Made by a program: the position numbers and the translations under genes. Positions 1-9,051 of a stretch of 64,000 nt of DNA are shown here, one piece after another; within the stretch, counting starts at the first letter, position 1; the number at the start of each line of letters is the position of its first letter. Where the stretch lies: assembly GCF_000355675.1 (NCBI RefSeq), contig NC_020888.1, positions 3,021,501-3,085,500 of the forward strand. The letters are read 5' to 3'. The DNA is from Thalassolituus oleivorans MIL-1. GTDB lineage: Bacteria > Pseudomonadota > Gammaproteobacteria > Pseudomonadales > Oceanobacteraceae. Below the pieces are notes generated by a model. That model was not told the DNA's origin. It saw nothing but the letters and a program-made list of their open reading frames with translations, and did not search any database.

Positions 1-968
1 GGGCCAACGATTGGCACATCAGCAATAATGGTTTTGGAAATAGACGATGGATCAATATCAATGTGAATGATCTTAGCGTCTGGGCAAAACTTAGACGTCG
101 CATTGGTGACGCGATCATCAAAACGTGCGCCAACCGCTAAAATTACGTCAGCGTTGTGCATTGCCGTGTTCGCTTCATAGGTGCCGTGCATACCCAGCAT
201 GCCCAGAAAACGTGCGCCAGTACCAGGATAAGCACCAAGCCCCATCAAGGTATTGGTACAAGGAAAATCTAAACGATCAACCAAAGCACGTAACTTGTCA
301 GAACTGCCATCGATGATGACACCACCACCCGCATAAATTACCGGACGCTTAGCCTTTAACAGCAGCTCAACAGCTTTTTTGATCTGTCCTGAGTGACCAC
401 GTTGCGGCGGCGTGTATGAACGCAGCTTAATTTTCTTCGGATACGAGTATTCATAACGCTCGTTCGGCATGGTCATATCTTTCGGGATATCGATCACAAC
501 CGGACCCGGACGACCTGTGCTGGCAATGTAAAATGCCTTAGCAACAAGCTCTGGGATGTCTTCCGGACGACGAACACTGAAGCTGTGTTTCACGATCGGA
601 CGTGACACACCTAGCATGTCGGTTTCTTGGAAAGCATCGTCGCCCACCAAATGGCTCATTACCTGTCCAGCAATGACGACCATAGGAATGGAGTCAGTGA
701 ACGCTGTAGCAATACCCGTAATGGTATTGGTCGCACCTGGACCAGAAGTCACCATAACCACGCCGGGCTTACCGGTCGCGCGCGCATAACCGTCGGCCAT
801 ATGGGCAGCTGCCTGCTCATGACGAACCAATACGTGTTTCACGGCACTTTGTTTGTAGACGGCATCGTATACGTGCAGCAAAGAGCCGCCCGGATAACCA
901 TAAATATATTCAACGCCTGCTTCGTGCAGTGCACGAACCAACATTTCTCCGCCGGAAAGTAATTCCAC
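1..968 (-). CDS. ilvI: Acetolactate synthase large subunit, 5' part (truncated by window edge)
   Basis: Thiamine-diphosphate enzyme that condenses two pyruvates to acetolactate, or pyruvate with 2-oxobutyrate, the first shared step of valine, isoleucine and leucine synthesis. About 322 N-terminal residues are visible. They start [20 protein letters not shown] and include the ThDP-binding region with [15 protein letters not shown], then [17 protein letters not shown] and the DAFQETD segment, all typical of the biosynthetic catalytic subunit. The start is GTG at 968: AGGA lies about 7 bases upstream, and the family begins with this VELLSG stretch. ATG at 944 is the in-frame alternative. The remaining C-terminal part and the probable ilvH and ilvC neighbours lie left of the window. 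The identification is firm; the choice of ilvI over ilvB as a name is convention. Confidence 0.95.
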   Translation of the reverse strand, partial: MELLSGGEMLVRALHEAGVEYIYGYPGGSLLHVYDAVYKQSAVKHVLVRHEQAAAHMADGYARATGKPGVVMVTSGPGATNTITGIATAFTDSIPMVVIAGQVMSHLVGDDAFQETDMLGVSRPIVKHSFSVRRPEDIPELVAKAFYIASTGRPGPVVIDIPKDMTMPNERYEYSYPKKIKLRSYTPPQRGHSGQIKKAVELLLKAKRPVIYAGGGVIIDGSSDKLRALVDRLDFPCTNTLMGLGAYPGTGARFLGMLGMHGTYEANTAMHNADVILAVGARFDDRVTNATSKFCPDAKIIHIDIDPSSISKTIIADVPIVG

Positions 969-1164
969 CGTACTATCCTCTTAGACATGCTCTAATTGAG
1001 CTTAATAACTATTGTGTGCGATACGAGCCGACACCATAAACACTTTACAGGTAGGCTATCTCAGGCTGGATGAATCACTTTTAGTTCATCATCAGATCTC
1101 TTTGCCTGGTCGAGGACGCCGAGTCTGGACTGGGCGGAGGATAGCCGCACCAGAGGCTGTAATT

Positions 1165-1207
1165 GTCAGAGGGCAAGGCACTGGGTGGAGGCACGTGCAG
1201 CTCTGAC
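1165..1207 (-). repeat. Inverted repeat in the ilvI leader
   Basis: A perfect 7-base pair GTCAGAG/CTCTGAC (1165-1171 and 1201-1207) encloses 29 bases that contain a further GCAC/GTGC pair. In RNA it would form a hairpin at the 5' end of the ilvI leader. Its role is unknown; an attenuator or mRNA stabiliser are possibilities. Confidence 0.4.
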
Positions 1208-1220
1208 AAAAGCGGCGCTA

Positions 1221-1248
1221 ATTCTAGCATTACCGCAGGGATTGTCCA
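1221..1248 (-). promoter_or_regulatory. Sigma70-type promoter for ilvI
   Basis: On the minus strand, -35 TGGACA (1243-1248) and -10 TAGAAT (1221-1226) are separated by 16 bases, each matching the consensus at five of six positions. Transcription would start near 1213, leaving a leader of about 245 bases before the ilvI GTG. Confidence 0.6.
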
Positions 1249-1306
1249 GACTGATGGACTATCCTGTCATGCTTAAAAGTGAATAAATTAGAGAAACTCT
1301 GTTTTA

Positions 1307-2038
1307 TTAAGATTCAATCCAGATAAGACTGGCCTGACGACCACTATCGCCATCACGACGATAAGAAAAATAGCGCTCTGAATTCATCACTGTGCAGTCG
1401 GTATTGGCTGAAATTGAGCGCACGCCAGCGGCTAGCAATTGCTCTGCTGCTAAGCGTTGCAGATTACCCAACCAACGATCTCCAGCACCGGCGATAAAGC
1501 AATCACTACTTGCCCAGCCAAAAGCGGCTTTTACCTCGGGGCCCACTTCAAATGCGCTTGGCCCAATACACGGTGCTAGGTACACCAATACACGTTTGGG
1601 ATCTGGAAACTGCTTTAATGTGTGTAACAAAATACCATCTGCCAAGCCGCGCCATCCCGCATGAGCGGCGGCCACTTGGCGACCATCATCACGACAAAAC
1701 AACACAGGTAAACAGTCGGCGGTTAGTACCGCACAGGCCAACCCAGATTGCTCAGTAGATGATGCGTCCGCAACAGGCACAACAGCACCACCATAAGCTT
1801 GAACAACCCAATTGCTATGCACTTGGGTTAACCACTGCACCGAGCGAACACCTACTAGCTGTCGAAGCAAGGAACGTCGATTAGCCAAGACGGAGGTTCT
1901 ATTGTCACCTACATGCGTAGCCAGATTGAAACCATCGTACGGCGCTTGCGAGATACCTCCAGCACGCGTCGTTAATCGAGCTTGCACACCCGCAGGAAGC
2001 TCCCACTCAGGAGTAATAATTCCCGCGGTGCTAGCCAT
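1307..2038 (-). CDS. pgeF: Purine nucleoside phosphorylase / multicopper-type YfiH family protein
   Basis: 243 residues, the usual length of the PgeF/YfiH family (DUF152). Members are zinc-dependent purine nucleoside phosphorylases or adenosine deaminases; the E. coli protein has been described as editing peptidoglycan precursors. The metal-site signature is present: TQVHS (His74), TADCLPVL (Cys109) and AAHAGWRGL (His126), followed by LAPCIGPSAFEVGPEV. The ATG shares its first base with the rluD TAA (TAATG), so the two are translationally coupled in a leftward operon, the same pairing as in E. coli and Pseudomonas. The family call is firm; the physiological substrate is less certain. Confidence 0.92.
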   Translation of the reverse strand: MASTAGIITPEWELPAGVQARLTTRAGGISQAPYDGFNLATHVGDNRTSVLANRRSLLRQLVGVRSVQWLTQVHSNWVVQAYGGAVVPVADASSTEQSGLACAVLTADCLPVLFCRDDGRQVAAAHAGWRGLADGILLHTLKQFPDPKRVLVYLAPCIGPSAFEVGPEVKAAFGWASSDCFIAGAGDRWLGNLQRLAAEQLLAAGVRSISANTDCTVMNSERYFSYRRDGDSGRQASLIWIES

Positions 2039-3000
2039 TACTCGTCGTCACCTTCGCTATCGTCAGCCAAAGTATTCAACAAATGGACAAAATCATCCGG
2101 TAATTCAACTTCCCACTCCATAATTTCATGAGTGCGAGGATGCATTAATGTCAGCTTTTTCGCGTGCAAAGCTTGGCGTCCAAAATTTTGCAGCATATCG
2201 CGCAATACTGGGCCAATACCTTTAGTTAAACGCTGGCGTGCTGCGTATACCGCATCACCGACCAGTGGATACCCAATATGAGATAGATGGACGCGAATTT
2301 GGTGGGTACGACCCGTCTCTAGCTTGCAGCGAATGTAGGTATGCGTAGCGAATTTATGCAGCACGCGATAATGAGTGACGGCTTCTTTACCCATAGGATT
2401 AACCGCCATGCGCGTGCGCTGTGTGCCGTGGCGACCAATAGGTTCATCAACCTTACCACCTCCGGTCATTACGCCCTGCACGACGGCTTCATATTCACGA
2501 CCCATACTGCGATCTTGCAACTGTGCCACTAAGCTGGTCTGTGCTTGTAGGGTTTTAGCCACAACCATCAAACCGGTCGTGTCTTTATCTAGGCGATGCA
2601 CAATGCCAGCGCGCGGAATTTGAATAAGATTAGGGCAATGGAATAACAGGCCATTCAATAATGTCCCTTGGTAATTCCCAGCAGCAGGATGGACAACCAA
2701 CCCCGCTTGCTTATTGATCACCAAAATATCGTCATCTTCGTAGACAATATCCAAATCAATTTCTTCTGGCAGCCAAGTACCTTCAGCTTCTAACTCGGCA
2801 TCTAACGCCAGCATTTCACCACCGGTTAGTTTGTCGCGGCCACGCCAAGTGTTGCCATCTACGGTAAGCTGACCACCCTTAATCCACTCTTGCAAACGTG
2901 AACGAGAGTAATCAGGAAATAGCTTAGCAGCGACCTGATCGAGACGCTTATTTCCGTCTTCGTATGGAACTTCTGCGGATTGTGATATCTGATTGGACAT
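2038..3000 (-). CDS. rluD: 23S rRNA pseudouridine(1911/1915/1917) synthase
   Basis: Makes the three pseudouridines in helix 69 of 23S rRNA. The 320 residues carry an N-terminal S4 RNA-binding domain (about 18-75, with RLDQVAAKLF and SRSRLQEWIKGGQLTVDG) followed by the RluA-type catalytic domain. The signature GIVHRLDKDTTGLMVV places the catalytic aspartate at Asp138. The RTHQIRVHL motif near residue 230 is intact. It overlaps the start of pgeF and is divergent from bamD, a neighbourhood conserved across gammaproteobacteria. Confidence 0.96.
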   Translation of the reverse strand: MSNQISQSAEVPYEDGNKRLDQVAAKLFPDYSRSRLQEWIKGGQLTVDGNTWRGRDKLTGGEMLALDAELEAEGTWLPEEIDLDIVYEDDDILVINKQAGLVVHPAAGNYQGTLLNGLLFHCPNLIQIPRAGIVHRLDKDTTGLMVVAKTLQAQTSLVAQLQDRSMGREYEAVVQGVMTGGGKVDEPIGRHGTQRTRMAVNPMGKEAVTHYRVLHKFATHTYIRCKLETGRTHQIRVHLSHIGYPLVGDAVYAARQRLTKGIGPVLRDMLQNFGRQALHAKKLTLMHPRTHEIMEWEVELPDDFVHLLNTLADDSEGDDE

Positions 3001-3134
3001 AGGTTCTCTAATACCTGACGGGGAAATCCGTAACTTGTTGCTAGGATCTGACCCGAATTAATGGAGCGAACCGGCTCAGGTATGTTCTAATACGGCGCTT
3101 TGTTACAGTATATCGACATTTAGGAACGCACTCC

Positions 3135-3956
3135 ATGAAGTCCAGCTGGCTGTTGGTGATTTTTACCCTTTTTCTGTCTGCTTGCTCGTCCAATCCAGAT
3201 AAAGACCGCGAACTGACTGAGCGCGAATATTATGAACAAGCACGCGAGGCTTTGGATGATGGCAGTTTAGTCGTCGCGGCTGATCGTTTGCAGAAATTAG
3301 AATCGCACTACCCGTTCGGGCGCTACGCCGAACAAGCCCAACTTGAGCTCATCTATATCAACTATAAGATGTCAGATCTAGACTCAGTACTAGCGACCTC
3401 CGAGCGCTTCATTCGTCTGCATCCACTGCACGACCAGGTAGATTACGCCTATTACATGCGTGGCTTAGCGACCTATGAAATGGGTTTTGCCTTTGTAGAA
3501 CGCTATTTGAGTGATGACCTTCCAAAACGCGATACTCAACCGTTAGAAGATGCCTTCAACCACTTCGCCGAACTGCTCGATCGTTATCCCAACAGCCGCT
3601 ATGTCGACGATGCGCGTAAACGTATGATGTTTATTCGTGAGCGACTAGCCGCATACGAAGTGGGCGTTGCGCGCTACTACATGAAACGTCATGCCTTTTT
3701 AGCCGCTGCCAACCGCTGCGAAGATATTCTGCTACACCATCAAAGAACAGCCGCCGTAGCTGATGGACTGGCCATTATGGTTGAAGCCTACGACGAACTG
3801 AAAATGACCTCAGAATCAGAACAAGCGTTAGCGTTGTTAAAGCAGAATTATCCAGACCATCCACAACTGAAAAACGGCAAGTTCAAAAGCAGTGGCTTAG
3901 CTATGGTTGATCGCCGCTCGTTGTTGAATGTGATTACGTTTGGGTTGTTGGATTAA
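3135..3956 (+). CDS. bamD: Outer membrane assembly lipoprotein BamD (ComL/YfiO)
   Basis: Essential lipoprotein of the BAM complex that folds beta-barrel proteins into the outer membrane. The N-terminus is a lipoprotein signal with lipobox LSAC (lipidated Cys17). TPR repeats follow, recognisable as YYEQAREALDDGSLVVAADRLQKLE, the YPFGRYAEQAQLELIYINYK segment and the RYPNSRYVDDARKRM segment. At 273 residues it is a little longer than the E. coli protein. It is a single gene divergent from rluD, and a REP doublet and terminator follow it. Confidence 0.95.
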   Translation: MKSSWLLVIFTLFLSACSSNPDKDRELTEREYYEQAREALDDGSLVVAADRLQKLESHYPFGRYAEQAQLELIYINYKMSDLDSVLATSERFIRLHPLHDQVDYAYYMRGLATYEMGFAFVERYLSDDLPKRDTQPLEDAFNHFAELLDRYPNSRYVDDARKRMMFIRERLAAYEVGVARYYMKRHAFLAAANRCEDILLHHQRTAAVADGLAIMVEAYDELKMTSESEQALALLKQNYPDHPQLKNGKFKSSGLAMVDRRSLLNVITFGLLD

Positions 3957-4018
3957 AGGGGGGTTTGGCGGCTAACGATATCCGCAACACCGAATTTAAA
4001 TGAAAGCTATGTATTTCC

Positions 4019-4105
4019 GTAGGAGCGAAACTTTTTCGCGAAAGCGGTGCAAATTGAAAAGCTGAATTAACGTTGAAGGCTTTCGCGGATGAGATCCGCT
4101 CCTAC
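4019..4105. repeat. REP doublet (REPIN-like inverted pair)
   Basis: Two copies of a REP-type unit face each other: GTAGGAGCGAAAC...TTCGCGAAAGC at 4019-4045 and its near-reverse complement GCTTTCGCGGAT...CGCTCCTAC at 4079-4105, with a 33-base spacer. The GTAGGAGCG...TTCGCGAA core is the motif found in Pseudomonas REP elements, which are moved by RAYT transposases. The position directly after bamD is typical of REPs in 3' intergenic space. I did not see another copy in this window. Confidence 0.8.
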
Positions 4106-4142
4106 AAAACCTCCAAATTCATCCGATTTAAAGCACAAGAAA

Positions 4143-4163
4143 GGGGGGCTAGAGGAAGCCCCC
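4143..4163 (+). terminator. GC-rich hairpin downstream of bamD
   Basis: The stem GGGGGCT/AGCCCCC at 4143-4163 has a 6-base loop and is followed by an A-rich rather than T-rich run. It may end bamD transcription only weakly, or act in tandem with the next hairpin. Confidence 0.45.
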
Positions 4164-4171
4164 GGGAAAAG

Positions 4172-4198
4172 AAAAAACCGCGGCGTTAGCCGCAAAAA
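4172..4198 (-). terminator. Rho-independent terminator of nadE
   Basis: On the minus strand the stem GCGGC-TAAC-GCCGC (4180-4193) is followed within two bases by TTTTTTC, a standard terminator about 30 bases after the nadE stop codon. Confidence 0.7.
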
Positions 4199-4223
4199 CA
4201 GCGTCAGCGGCTAAAAAACACTG

Positions 4224-5846
4224 CTACACGCCCGCCTTCCAGCCATTGGTCACCGGATAACGACGATCCCGTCCAAATCCACGGCGTGTCACTCGCACCC
4301 CAATTGGTGCTTGGCGACGTTTGTATTCAGTGACATCCACCAGCCGTATTACACGCATCACATCTTCGCGTTCATACCCTGCCGCAATAATGCTATCGGC
4401 ACTATCATCATGCTCAATGTAGCGTTCAAGTATTGAATCCAACACTGGATATGGCGGTAGGCTGTCTTCGTCTTTTTGATCTGGTGCTAATTCTGCCGAT
4501 GGTGGGCGATCAATCACGCGTTGGGGAATAATTGGGGAAATGCTATTGCGATAATCGGCAAGGGCGAAGACTTTCGTTTTATAAACATCTTTCAACGCCC
4601 CATAACCACCTGCCATGTCGCCATAAAGTGTGGCGTAGCCGACGGCCATTTCACTCTTATTACCGGTGGTCAGCACCATGTAGCCGGTCTTATTCGACAG
4701 TGCCATCAACAATACACCGCGACAGCGCGATTGTAGATTTTCTTCCGTGGTATCCACCGCTAATCCGGCAAAGTTATCGCTCAGTCCAGCCATAAATTCA
4801 CGATACATAGGCTCGATGGAAATCGATTCATAACGAACTCCCATCGCTTCTGCCTGCAAGCTAGCGTCGCTTTTACTCATGTCGGATGTATAGGTGAACG
4901 GCATCATGACCGCACGGACACGTTCAGGCCCGAGCGCATCTGCAGCAATAGCTAGAGTTAAAGCGGAATCAATACCACCCGATAGTCCGAGAACAACCCC
5001 CGGAAAACGATTTTTATTCACATAGTCGCGAACACCCAAAACTAACGCTTGATAGAGGCTCGCCAGATCGTCTTCACGTGCTAGCTGAGAAGCAGAAATA
5101 GCACTTAATTGTTGATCTTGAAGTTGCACGTAACCCAATGCCGATTGCCAAGATGGCATCTGTAATACACAGTGCGCCTCGGCAGAAATTGCGAACGAAC
5201 TGCCATCAAACACGAGCTCATCCTGTCCCCCTACTTGATTGACATACAGCAGCGGTACTTTGCAACGAGTCGCGTGTCGTTGCATTAACTCAACCCGCTC
5301 TTCTAATTTCCCCATATGAAATGGTGAGGCATTGAGGTTGAGTATTAGGGTCGCACCCGCATTAACCGCATCATCCACCGGCCCATCAAACCAGACATCC
5401 TCGCAAACCGTTAAACCCAGCTGATGACCTCGGAATGGAATCACACAAGAATCGATACCTTCTGTGAAATAGCGCTTTTCATCAAACACCTGATAATTCG
5501 GCAGGTATTGCTTGGCATAGCGCCCGAGCTCCTCCCCCCGATACCAGACAGCGGCACAATTATATAGGACATCGTTGTCCATCCACGGATAACCAATCGC
5601 AATCGCGATCTCACTGCTTGCCGCCGCTATCTGCTCAAGTGCCGTATCAATGCGTCGTTGCAAACTGGGACGCAACAACAAATCTTCTGGTGGATAACCG
5701 GTAAGAGCCAGCTCACTGAACACAATTAGATCTGCACCCGCGACAGCGGCTTCTGCCGCTTGCTGGCATATAAGGGTTGTATTCCCTGGTATATCGCCCA
5801 CTAAAAAGTTGCATTGGGCCAGCGCAATGTTAAGTGACTGAGTCAT
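4224..5846 (-). CDS. nadE: Glutamine-dependent NAD+ synthetase
   Basis: Amidates nicotinate adenine dinucleotide to NAD+ using ammonia released from glutamine. This is the 540-residue two-domain form. The N-terminal nitrilase-like glutaminase carries the catalytic triad Glu45 (FSELALTGYPPEDL), Lys112 (YAKQYLPNY) and Cys148 (LTVCEDVWF). The C-terminal ATP-pyrophosphatase synthetase has the P-loop LGLSGGIDSALT (Ser289-Ser294) and the TTGNKSEMAVGYATLYGD motif. Its start lies 85 bases from the divergent pilS start. It sits between bamD and pilS, which are adjacent in P. aeruginosa, so this is a local insertion relative to that genome. Confidence 0.95.
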   Translation of the reverse strand: MTQSLNIALAQCNFLVGDIPGNTTLICQQAAEAAVAGADLIVFSELALTGYPPEDLLLRPSLQRRIDTALEQIAAASSEIAIAIGYPWMDNDVLYNCAAVWYRGEELGRYAKQYLPNYQVFDEKRYFTEGIDSCVIPFRGHQLGLTVCEDVWFDGPVDDAVNAGATLILNLNASPFHMGKLEERVELMQRHATRCKVPLLYVNQVGGQDELVFDGSSFAISAEAHCVLQMPSWQSALGYVQLQDQQLSAISASQLAREDDLASLYQALVLGVRDYVNKNRFPGVVLGLSGGIDSALTLAIAADALGPERVRAVMMPFTYTSDMSKSDASLQAEAMGVRYESISIEPMYREFMAGLSDNFAGLAVDTTEENLQSRCRGVLLMALSNKTGYMVLTTGNKSEMAVGYATLYGDMAGGYGALKDVYKTKVFALADYRNSISPIIPQRVIDRPPSAELAPDQKDEDSLPPYPVLDSILERYIEHDDSADSIIAAGYEREDVMRVIRLVDVTEYKRRQAPIGVRVTRRGFGRDRRYPVTNGWKAGV

Positions 5847-5931
5847 GTGTTCAGGTTACCCTCGGTTATTTGCGCGTATTGTCGAAAAATACGGGCTTAG
5901 AAGCAAACGCAGAAGCATATTTGGTGGAACG

Positions 5932-7449
5932 ATGTGGATTATAAAGTCGAGTGAATTCATTGTACGCGGCAATCGCCTGTTGCGCATGTACAGCTACTAC
6001 TCCTTATTTTTAGCGCTACTTATGATGATTGTTGATGGTCTTGATAAGAAAGATGTCATTCTCGGTCAGCAAGCTCCCTATTTATTCTTAGTACTCGCAT
6101 CTATCTATATTTTTGCGGCTAGCATTTTCGCCGCAATAGCCAGTCGTAATCCCGACCCTCAAGCCGCCACCAGCTATGTGTTTCTTGAGGTCGCCATATT
6201 GGCCGGCATGATGTATGCGTCAGGCGGATTAGATACAGGGTTCTCCAGCCTGTTACTCGTACCACTGATCATATCTAACTTACTGGCGCCCGGCGTATTA
6301 GGATATGGCGTCGCGGCTTGGGCAAGTATTGCTGTCTTTTATTCCCAACATATATGGCCAAACAATTTTGCGCCCCAGGAAGTAGTAAACACTGGGTTAT
6401 TTGGTGCGCTCTGTTTTGCACTCGCATGGTTAACCCAGGCCTTATCAAAGCGCCTGCAAAGTGCATTGAGTTTGGCCTCCGATCACGCCAAGCATATTCG
6501 GCGCTTACAACGCTTCAGCCAGCGAGCGCTCATGAATATGCCTGGGGGCATTATTGCGTGTGATCCATCTGGCCGGATTCTTTTTCATAACCCTCAAGCA
6601 ACTGCATGGTTTGGCATCGTCGATAATATACTGCTGCCCTCTTACCTTATCGACATTAAAGATAGTAAACGGGTCGAGATGAACGGCGAACAGCTATTGG
6701 TTACTCGCGTCGATATTCCCGAAAGCCAACAAGATTATCTGCTATTCATCGAAGATTCCGCACGTATTGAAGCAGAAGCCCAACAGATAAAACTCGCATC
6801 CCTCGGACGCCTAACCGCAAGTATTGCACATGAAATTCGCAATCCTCTTAGCGCCTTGCGTCAGGCGTCGCAGTTACTAGCCGAAACGCCCTACTTAGAA
6901 TCAGAAGAACAGCGCTTAACGCATATCATTGAGCAGCATTGCATGCGTATAAACCGCACAATTGAAGACATATTACAGCTCTCTCGGGGTCACCAGGCTT
7001 GTATCGAAGTGTTAAGACTCAAACCTTGGCTGGTGCATTTTCACAATCAGTTTGAACATCTGGAACCGGCGCAAGACTACTCACTAACAATTGAATGTAG
7101 CGATGATATTCTGGTGCCTTTCGACGCCGATCACTTGCAACAAATTCTGCATAACTTAGCCGCTAATGGGCTGCGCTATGCACGCAAAGCCAACCATGGT
7201 GACGCTCAATTGCAATTGCGAGTAACGACTAATCAGACTCGAGTATTTCTTGATGTCCTCGACAATGGCTTTGGTGTTGCAGAAAGCATTCGCAAGAATT
7301 TATTCGAGCCATTTAATACCGGAGAACACAACGGAACGGGTCTAGGCCTCTATTTGTGTCGCGAATTGTGCCAAGCCAATCAAAGTCGCATTGAATATAT
7401 TCAGCAATCGCAAGGGGCCTGCTTTCGCATAACGATGCGCAAAGCCTAA
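5932..7449 (+). CDS. pilS: Sensor histidine kinase PilS of type IV pilus two-component system
   Basis: Membrane histidine kinase that phosphorylates PilR to control pilin transcription. From the chosen start (ATG at 5932, GGTGGA just upstream) the protein has 505 residues. It comprises about six hydrophobic segments in the first 190 residues, a PAS domain (MNMPGGIIACDPSGRILFHN), the H-box with His300 (ASIAHEIRNPLSAL) and a HATPase domain ending in DNGFG and NGTGLGLYLCRELC. The frame is open back to 5845, but those 29 extra codons are basic and would delay the first membrane span. Gene order with pilR and the pilin cluster supports the assignment. Confidence 0.93.
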   Translation: MWIIKSSEFIVRGNRLLRMYSYYSLFLALLMMIVDGLDKKDVILGQQAPYLFLVLASIYIFAASIFAAIASRNPDPQAATSYVFLEVAILAGMMYASGGLDTGFSSLLLVPLIISNLLAPGVLGYGVAAWASIAVFYSQHIWPNNFAPQEVVNTGLFGALCFALAWLTQALSKRLQSALSLASDHAKHIRRLQRFSQRALMNMPGGIIACDPSGRILFHNPQATAWFGIVDNILLPSYLIDIKDSKRVEMNGEQLLVTRVDIPESQQDYLLFIEDSARIEAEAQQIKLASLGRLTASIAHEIRNPLSALRQASQLLAETPYLESEEQRLTHIIEQHCMRINRTIEDILQLSRGHQACIEVLRLKPWLVHFHNQFEHLEPAQDYSLTIECSDDILVPFDADHLQQILHNLAANGLRYARKANHGDAQLQLRVTTNQTRVFLDVLDNGFGVAESIRKNLFEPFNTGEHNGTGLGLYLCRELCQANQSRIEYIQQSQGACFRITMRKA

Positions 7450-7527
7450 TAATCTGCTTCAAAACCAGACTATTACAAAAACGATTCAAATTAGTGCTAG
7501 TTCACACTTGCCATTGATGACTTTCGT

Positions 7528-7533
7528 TATAAT
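7528..7533 (+). promoter_or_regulatory. Candidate -10 element upstream of pilR
   Basis: A perfect TATAAT lies 74 bases before the pilR ATG in the 158-base pilS-pilR gap. The best nearby -35 (TTGCCA) is only 14 bases away, so an activator or a different -35 would be needed. It suggests that pilR has its own promoter besides readthrough from pilS. Confidence 0.4.
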
Positions 7534-7607
7534 CCATACACTGCGTGCGCGTTTATTAGTATCAAAAAACATCACGCAAAAGACGAAACTCTAAGGAAAA
7601 TACTGGT

Positions 7608-8969
7608 ATGCAAGCTGTACACACAGCACTCATCGTCGATGATGAACCCGATATTCGTCGTTTAATTGCGCTCACACTCGAACGTATGGGCCTAGTCTGC
7701 TATCAAGCAGAAAACGTAAGCGAAGCGCTAACCTCGCTAGAGGAGCGGCAATATCACTTCTGCATAACCGATATGAAACTCCCCGATGGTGATGGTCTGG
7801 AGCTTACCCAGCTGTGCAATCGCAAATATCCCGACATGCCCATTGCTATGATTACGGCCTACGGCAATATGGATCTCGCCGTCAACGCCCTCAAATCAGG
7901 CGCATTCGACTTTGTCGCTAAGCCAATTGATACCGAACGTCTGCGTCAACTTGTTAAGGCCGCACTGCAACTAACACGTATTCAGACCATTCGCCCCATA
8001 TCTTACAGTGAACTACTGGGCGCGACTCCCTGTATGATTGAGCTAAAAGATAAAATCCGCAAAGTCGCGCGCACCCAAGCACCCGTTTTTGTCTACGGGG
8101 AATCGGGCACGGGAAAAGAACTGGTCGCACAACTCATACACAGCCAAAGCGCACGCGCAGACAAGCCTTTCATTGCTGTCAATTGCGGAGCTATTCCGGC
8201 CGAGTTAATGGAAAGCGAATTTTTTGGTCATATAAAAGGAAGTTTTACAGGAGCGCTAAATAATAAAAATGGCTTTTTCAAAGCCGCAAATGGCGGCACC
8301 TTATTTCTAGACGAAGTAGCCGAATTGCCGCTCGATTTGCAAGTAAAACTCCTGCGCGTAGTGCAAGAGAAATCGGTACGTAGCGTTGGCGCCGAAGTCG
8401 AAGAGCACATTGATGTTCGTATTGTAACCGCGAGCCATGAAGATCTAGCGGCGATGGTAAATGACCATCAATTTCGCCAAGACTTATATTTTCGCCTTAA
8501 TGTTATTCAACTAGACGTCCCCCGCCTATCCGAGCGTAAAGACGATATTGAAGAATTAACCCACCACTTTATTACCAAGTACGCCAACGAGTGGAGCATG
8601 CCCAGTACGAAGTTGAGCGAAGAAGCGCTGGCCGCATTGTTGGAATATTCGTTTCCCGGCAACGTGCGTGAACTAGAAAACATCTTGCAGCGCGCCTTCA
8701 CCATGATGGAAGGCGATATTATTCGCTTAGATGATTTGTATTTTCCCGCAAATATCGCCGCCGAACTGGATTCTGTTACTGACGACACACCTAAAGAGCA
8801 CGCTCCCATTGCGACCAACAACCTTGAAGGTTACCTCGAAAACATTGAAAAACGCGCGATAGAAGAAGCTCTCCTAGCCACTCGCTGGAATAAAACGGCA
8901 GCGGCAGAAAAGCTTGGTATTAGCTTCCGAGCGCTGCGCTATCGTTGTAAGAAATTAGGCATAGATTAA
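7608..8969 (+). CDS. pilR: Sigma54-dependent response regulator PilR
   Basis: NtrC-family activator of sigma54 promoters, classically that of the major pilin gene. The receiver domain (1-120) has the acidic pocket Asp11/12, phospho-acceptor Asp55 (CITDMKLPDGDG) and the Lys of FVAKPID. The AAA+ domain has Walker A GESGTGKE (164-171), GSFTGA (211-216; PilR proteins carry this in place of GAFTGA) and Walker B GGTLFLDEVAELP. The Fis-type HTH (AAAEKLGISFRALRYRCKKL) ends the 453-residue protein. It lies directly before the minor pilin cluster, as in P. aeruginosa. Confidence 0.95.
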   Translation: MQAVHTALIVDDEPDIRRLIALTLERMGLVCYQAENVSEALTSLEERQYHFCITDMKLPDGDGLELTQLCNRKYPDMPIAMITAYGNMDLAVNALKSGAFDFVAKPIDTERLRQLVKAALQLTRIQTIRPISYSELLGATPCMIELKDKIRKVARTQAPVFVYGESGTGKELVAQLIHSQSARADKPFIAVNCGAIPAELMESEFFGHIKGSFTGALNNKNGFFKAANGGTLFLDEVAELPLDLQVKLLRVVQEKSVRSVGAEVEEHIDVRIVTASHEDLAAMVNDHQFRQDLYFRLNVIQLDVPRLSERKDDIEELTHHFITKYANEWSMPSTKLSEEALAALLEYSFPGNVRELENILQRAFTMMEGDIIRLDDLYFPANIAAELDSVTDDTPKEHAPIATNNLEGYLENIEKRAIEEALLATRWNKTAAAEKLGISFRALRYRCKKLGID

Positions 8970-9029
8970 AGCAAAGAAAGATACGATGTGCTCCTGAGTG
9001 AATTAACACAAGCAAGCTGTAGAATACTC

Positions 9030-9051
9030 TAGAGATTAAGGATGATCTCTA
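9030..9051 (+). promoter_or_regulatory. Hairpin displaying the Shine-Dalgarno sequence of the first pilin gene
   Basis: The perfect 7-base pair TAGAGAT/ATCTCTA (9030-9036 and 9045-9051) ends on the base before ATG 9052. The 8-base loop TAAGGATG holds the putative ribosome binding site AAGGA. Such a hairpin could tune or switch translation. Confidence 0.45.

Larger units (their letters stand above)
969..1306. other. 338-base gap holding the ilvI promoter and long leader
   Basis: No convincing gene is present. The stretch holds a sigma70-like promoter for ilvI, about 245 bases of untranslated leader and a hairpin-forming inverted repeat, described separately. The open frame on the plus strand at 1012-1206 has no family character and lies antisense to the leader. 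I saw no leader peptide clearly enriched in Leu, Ile or Val codons, but I did not test this exhaustively. Confidence 0.6.

Noticed and set aside
1012-1206. 64-codon open frame on the plus strand
   Set aside because: Lies antisense to the ilvI leader, has no family character and no good ribosome site.
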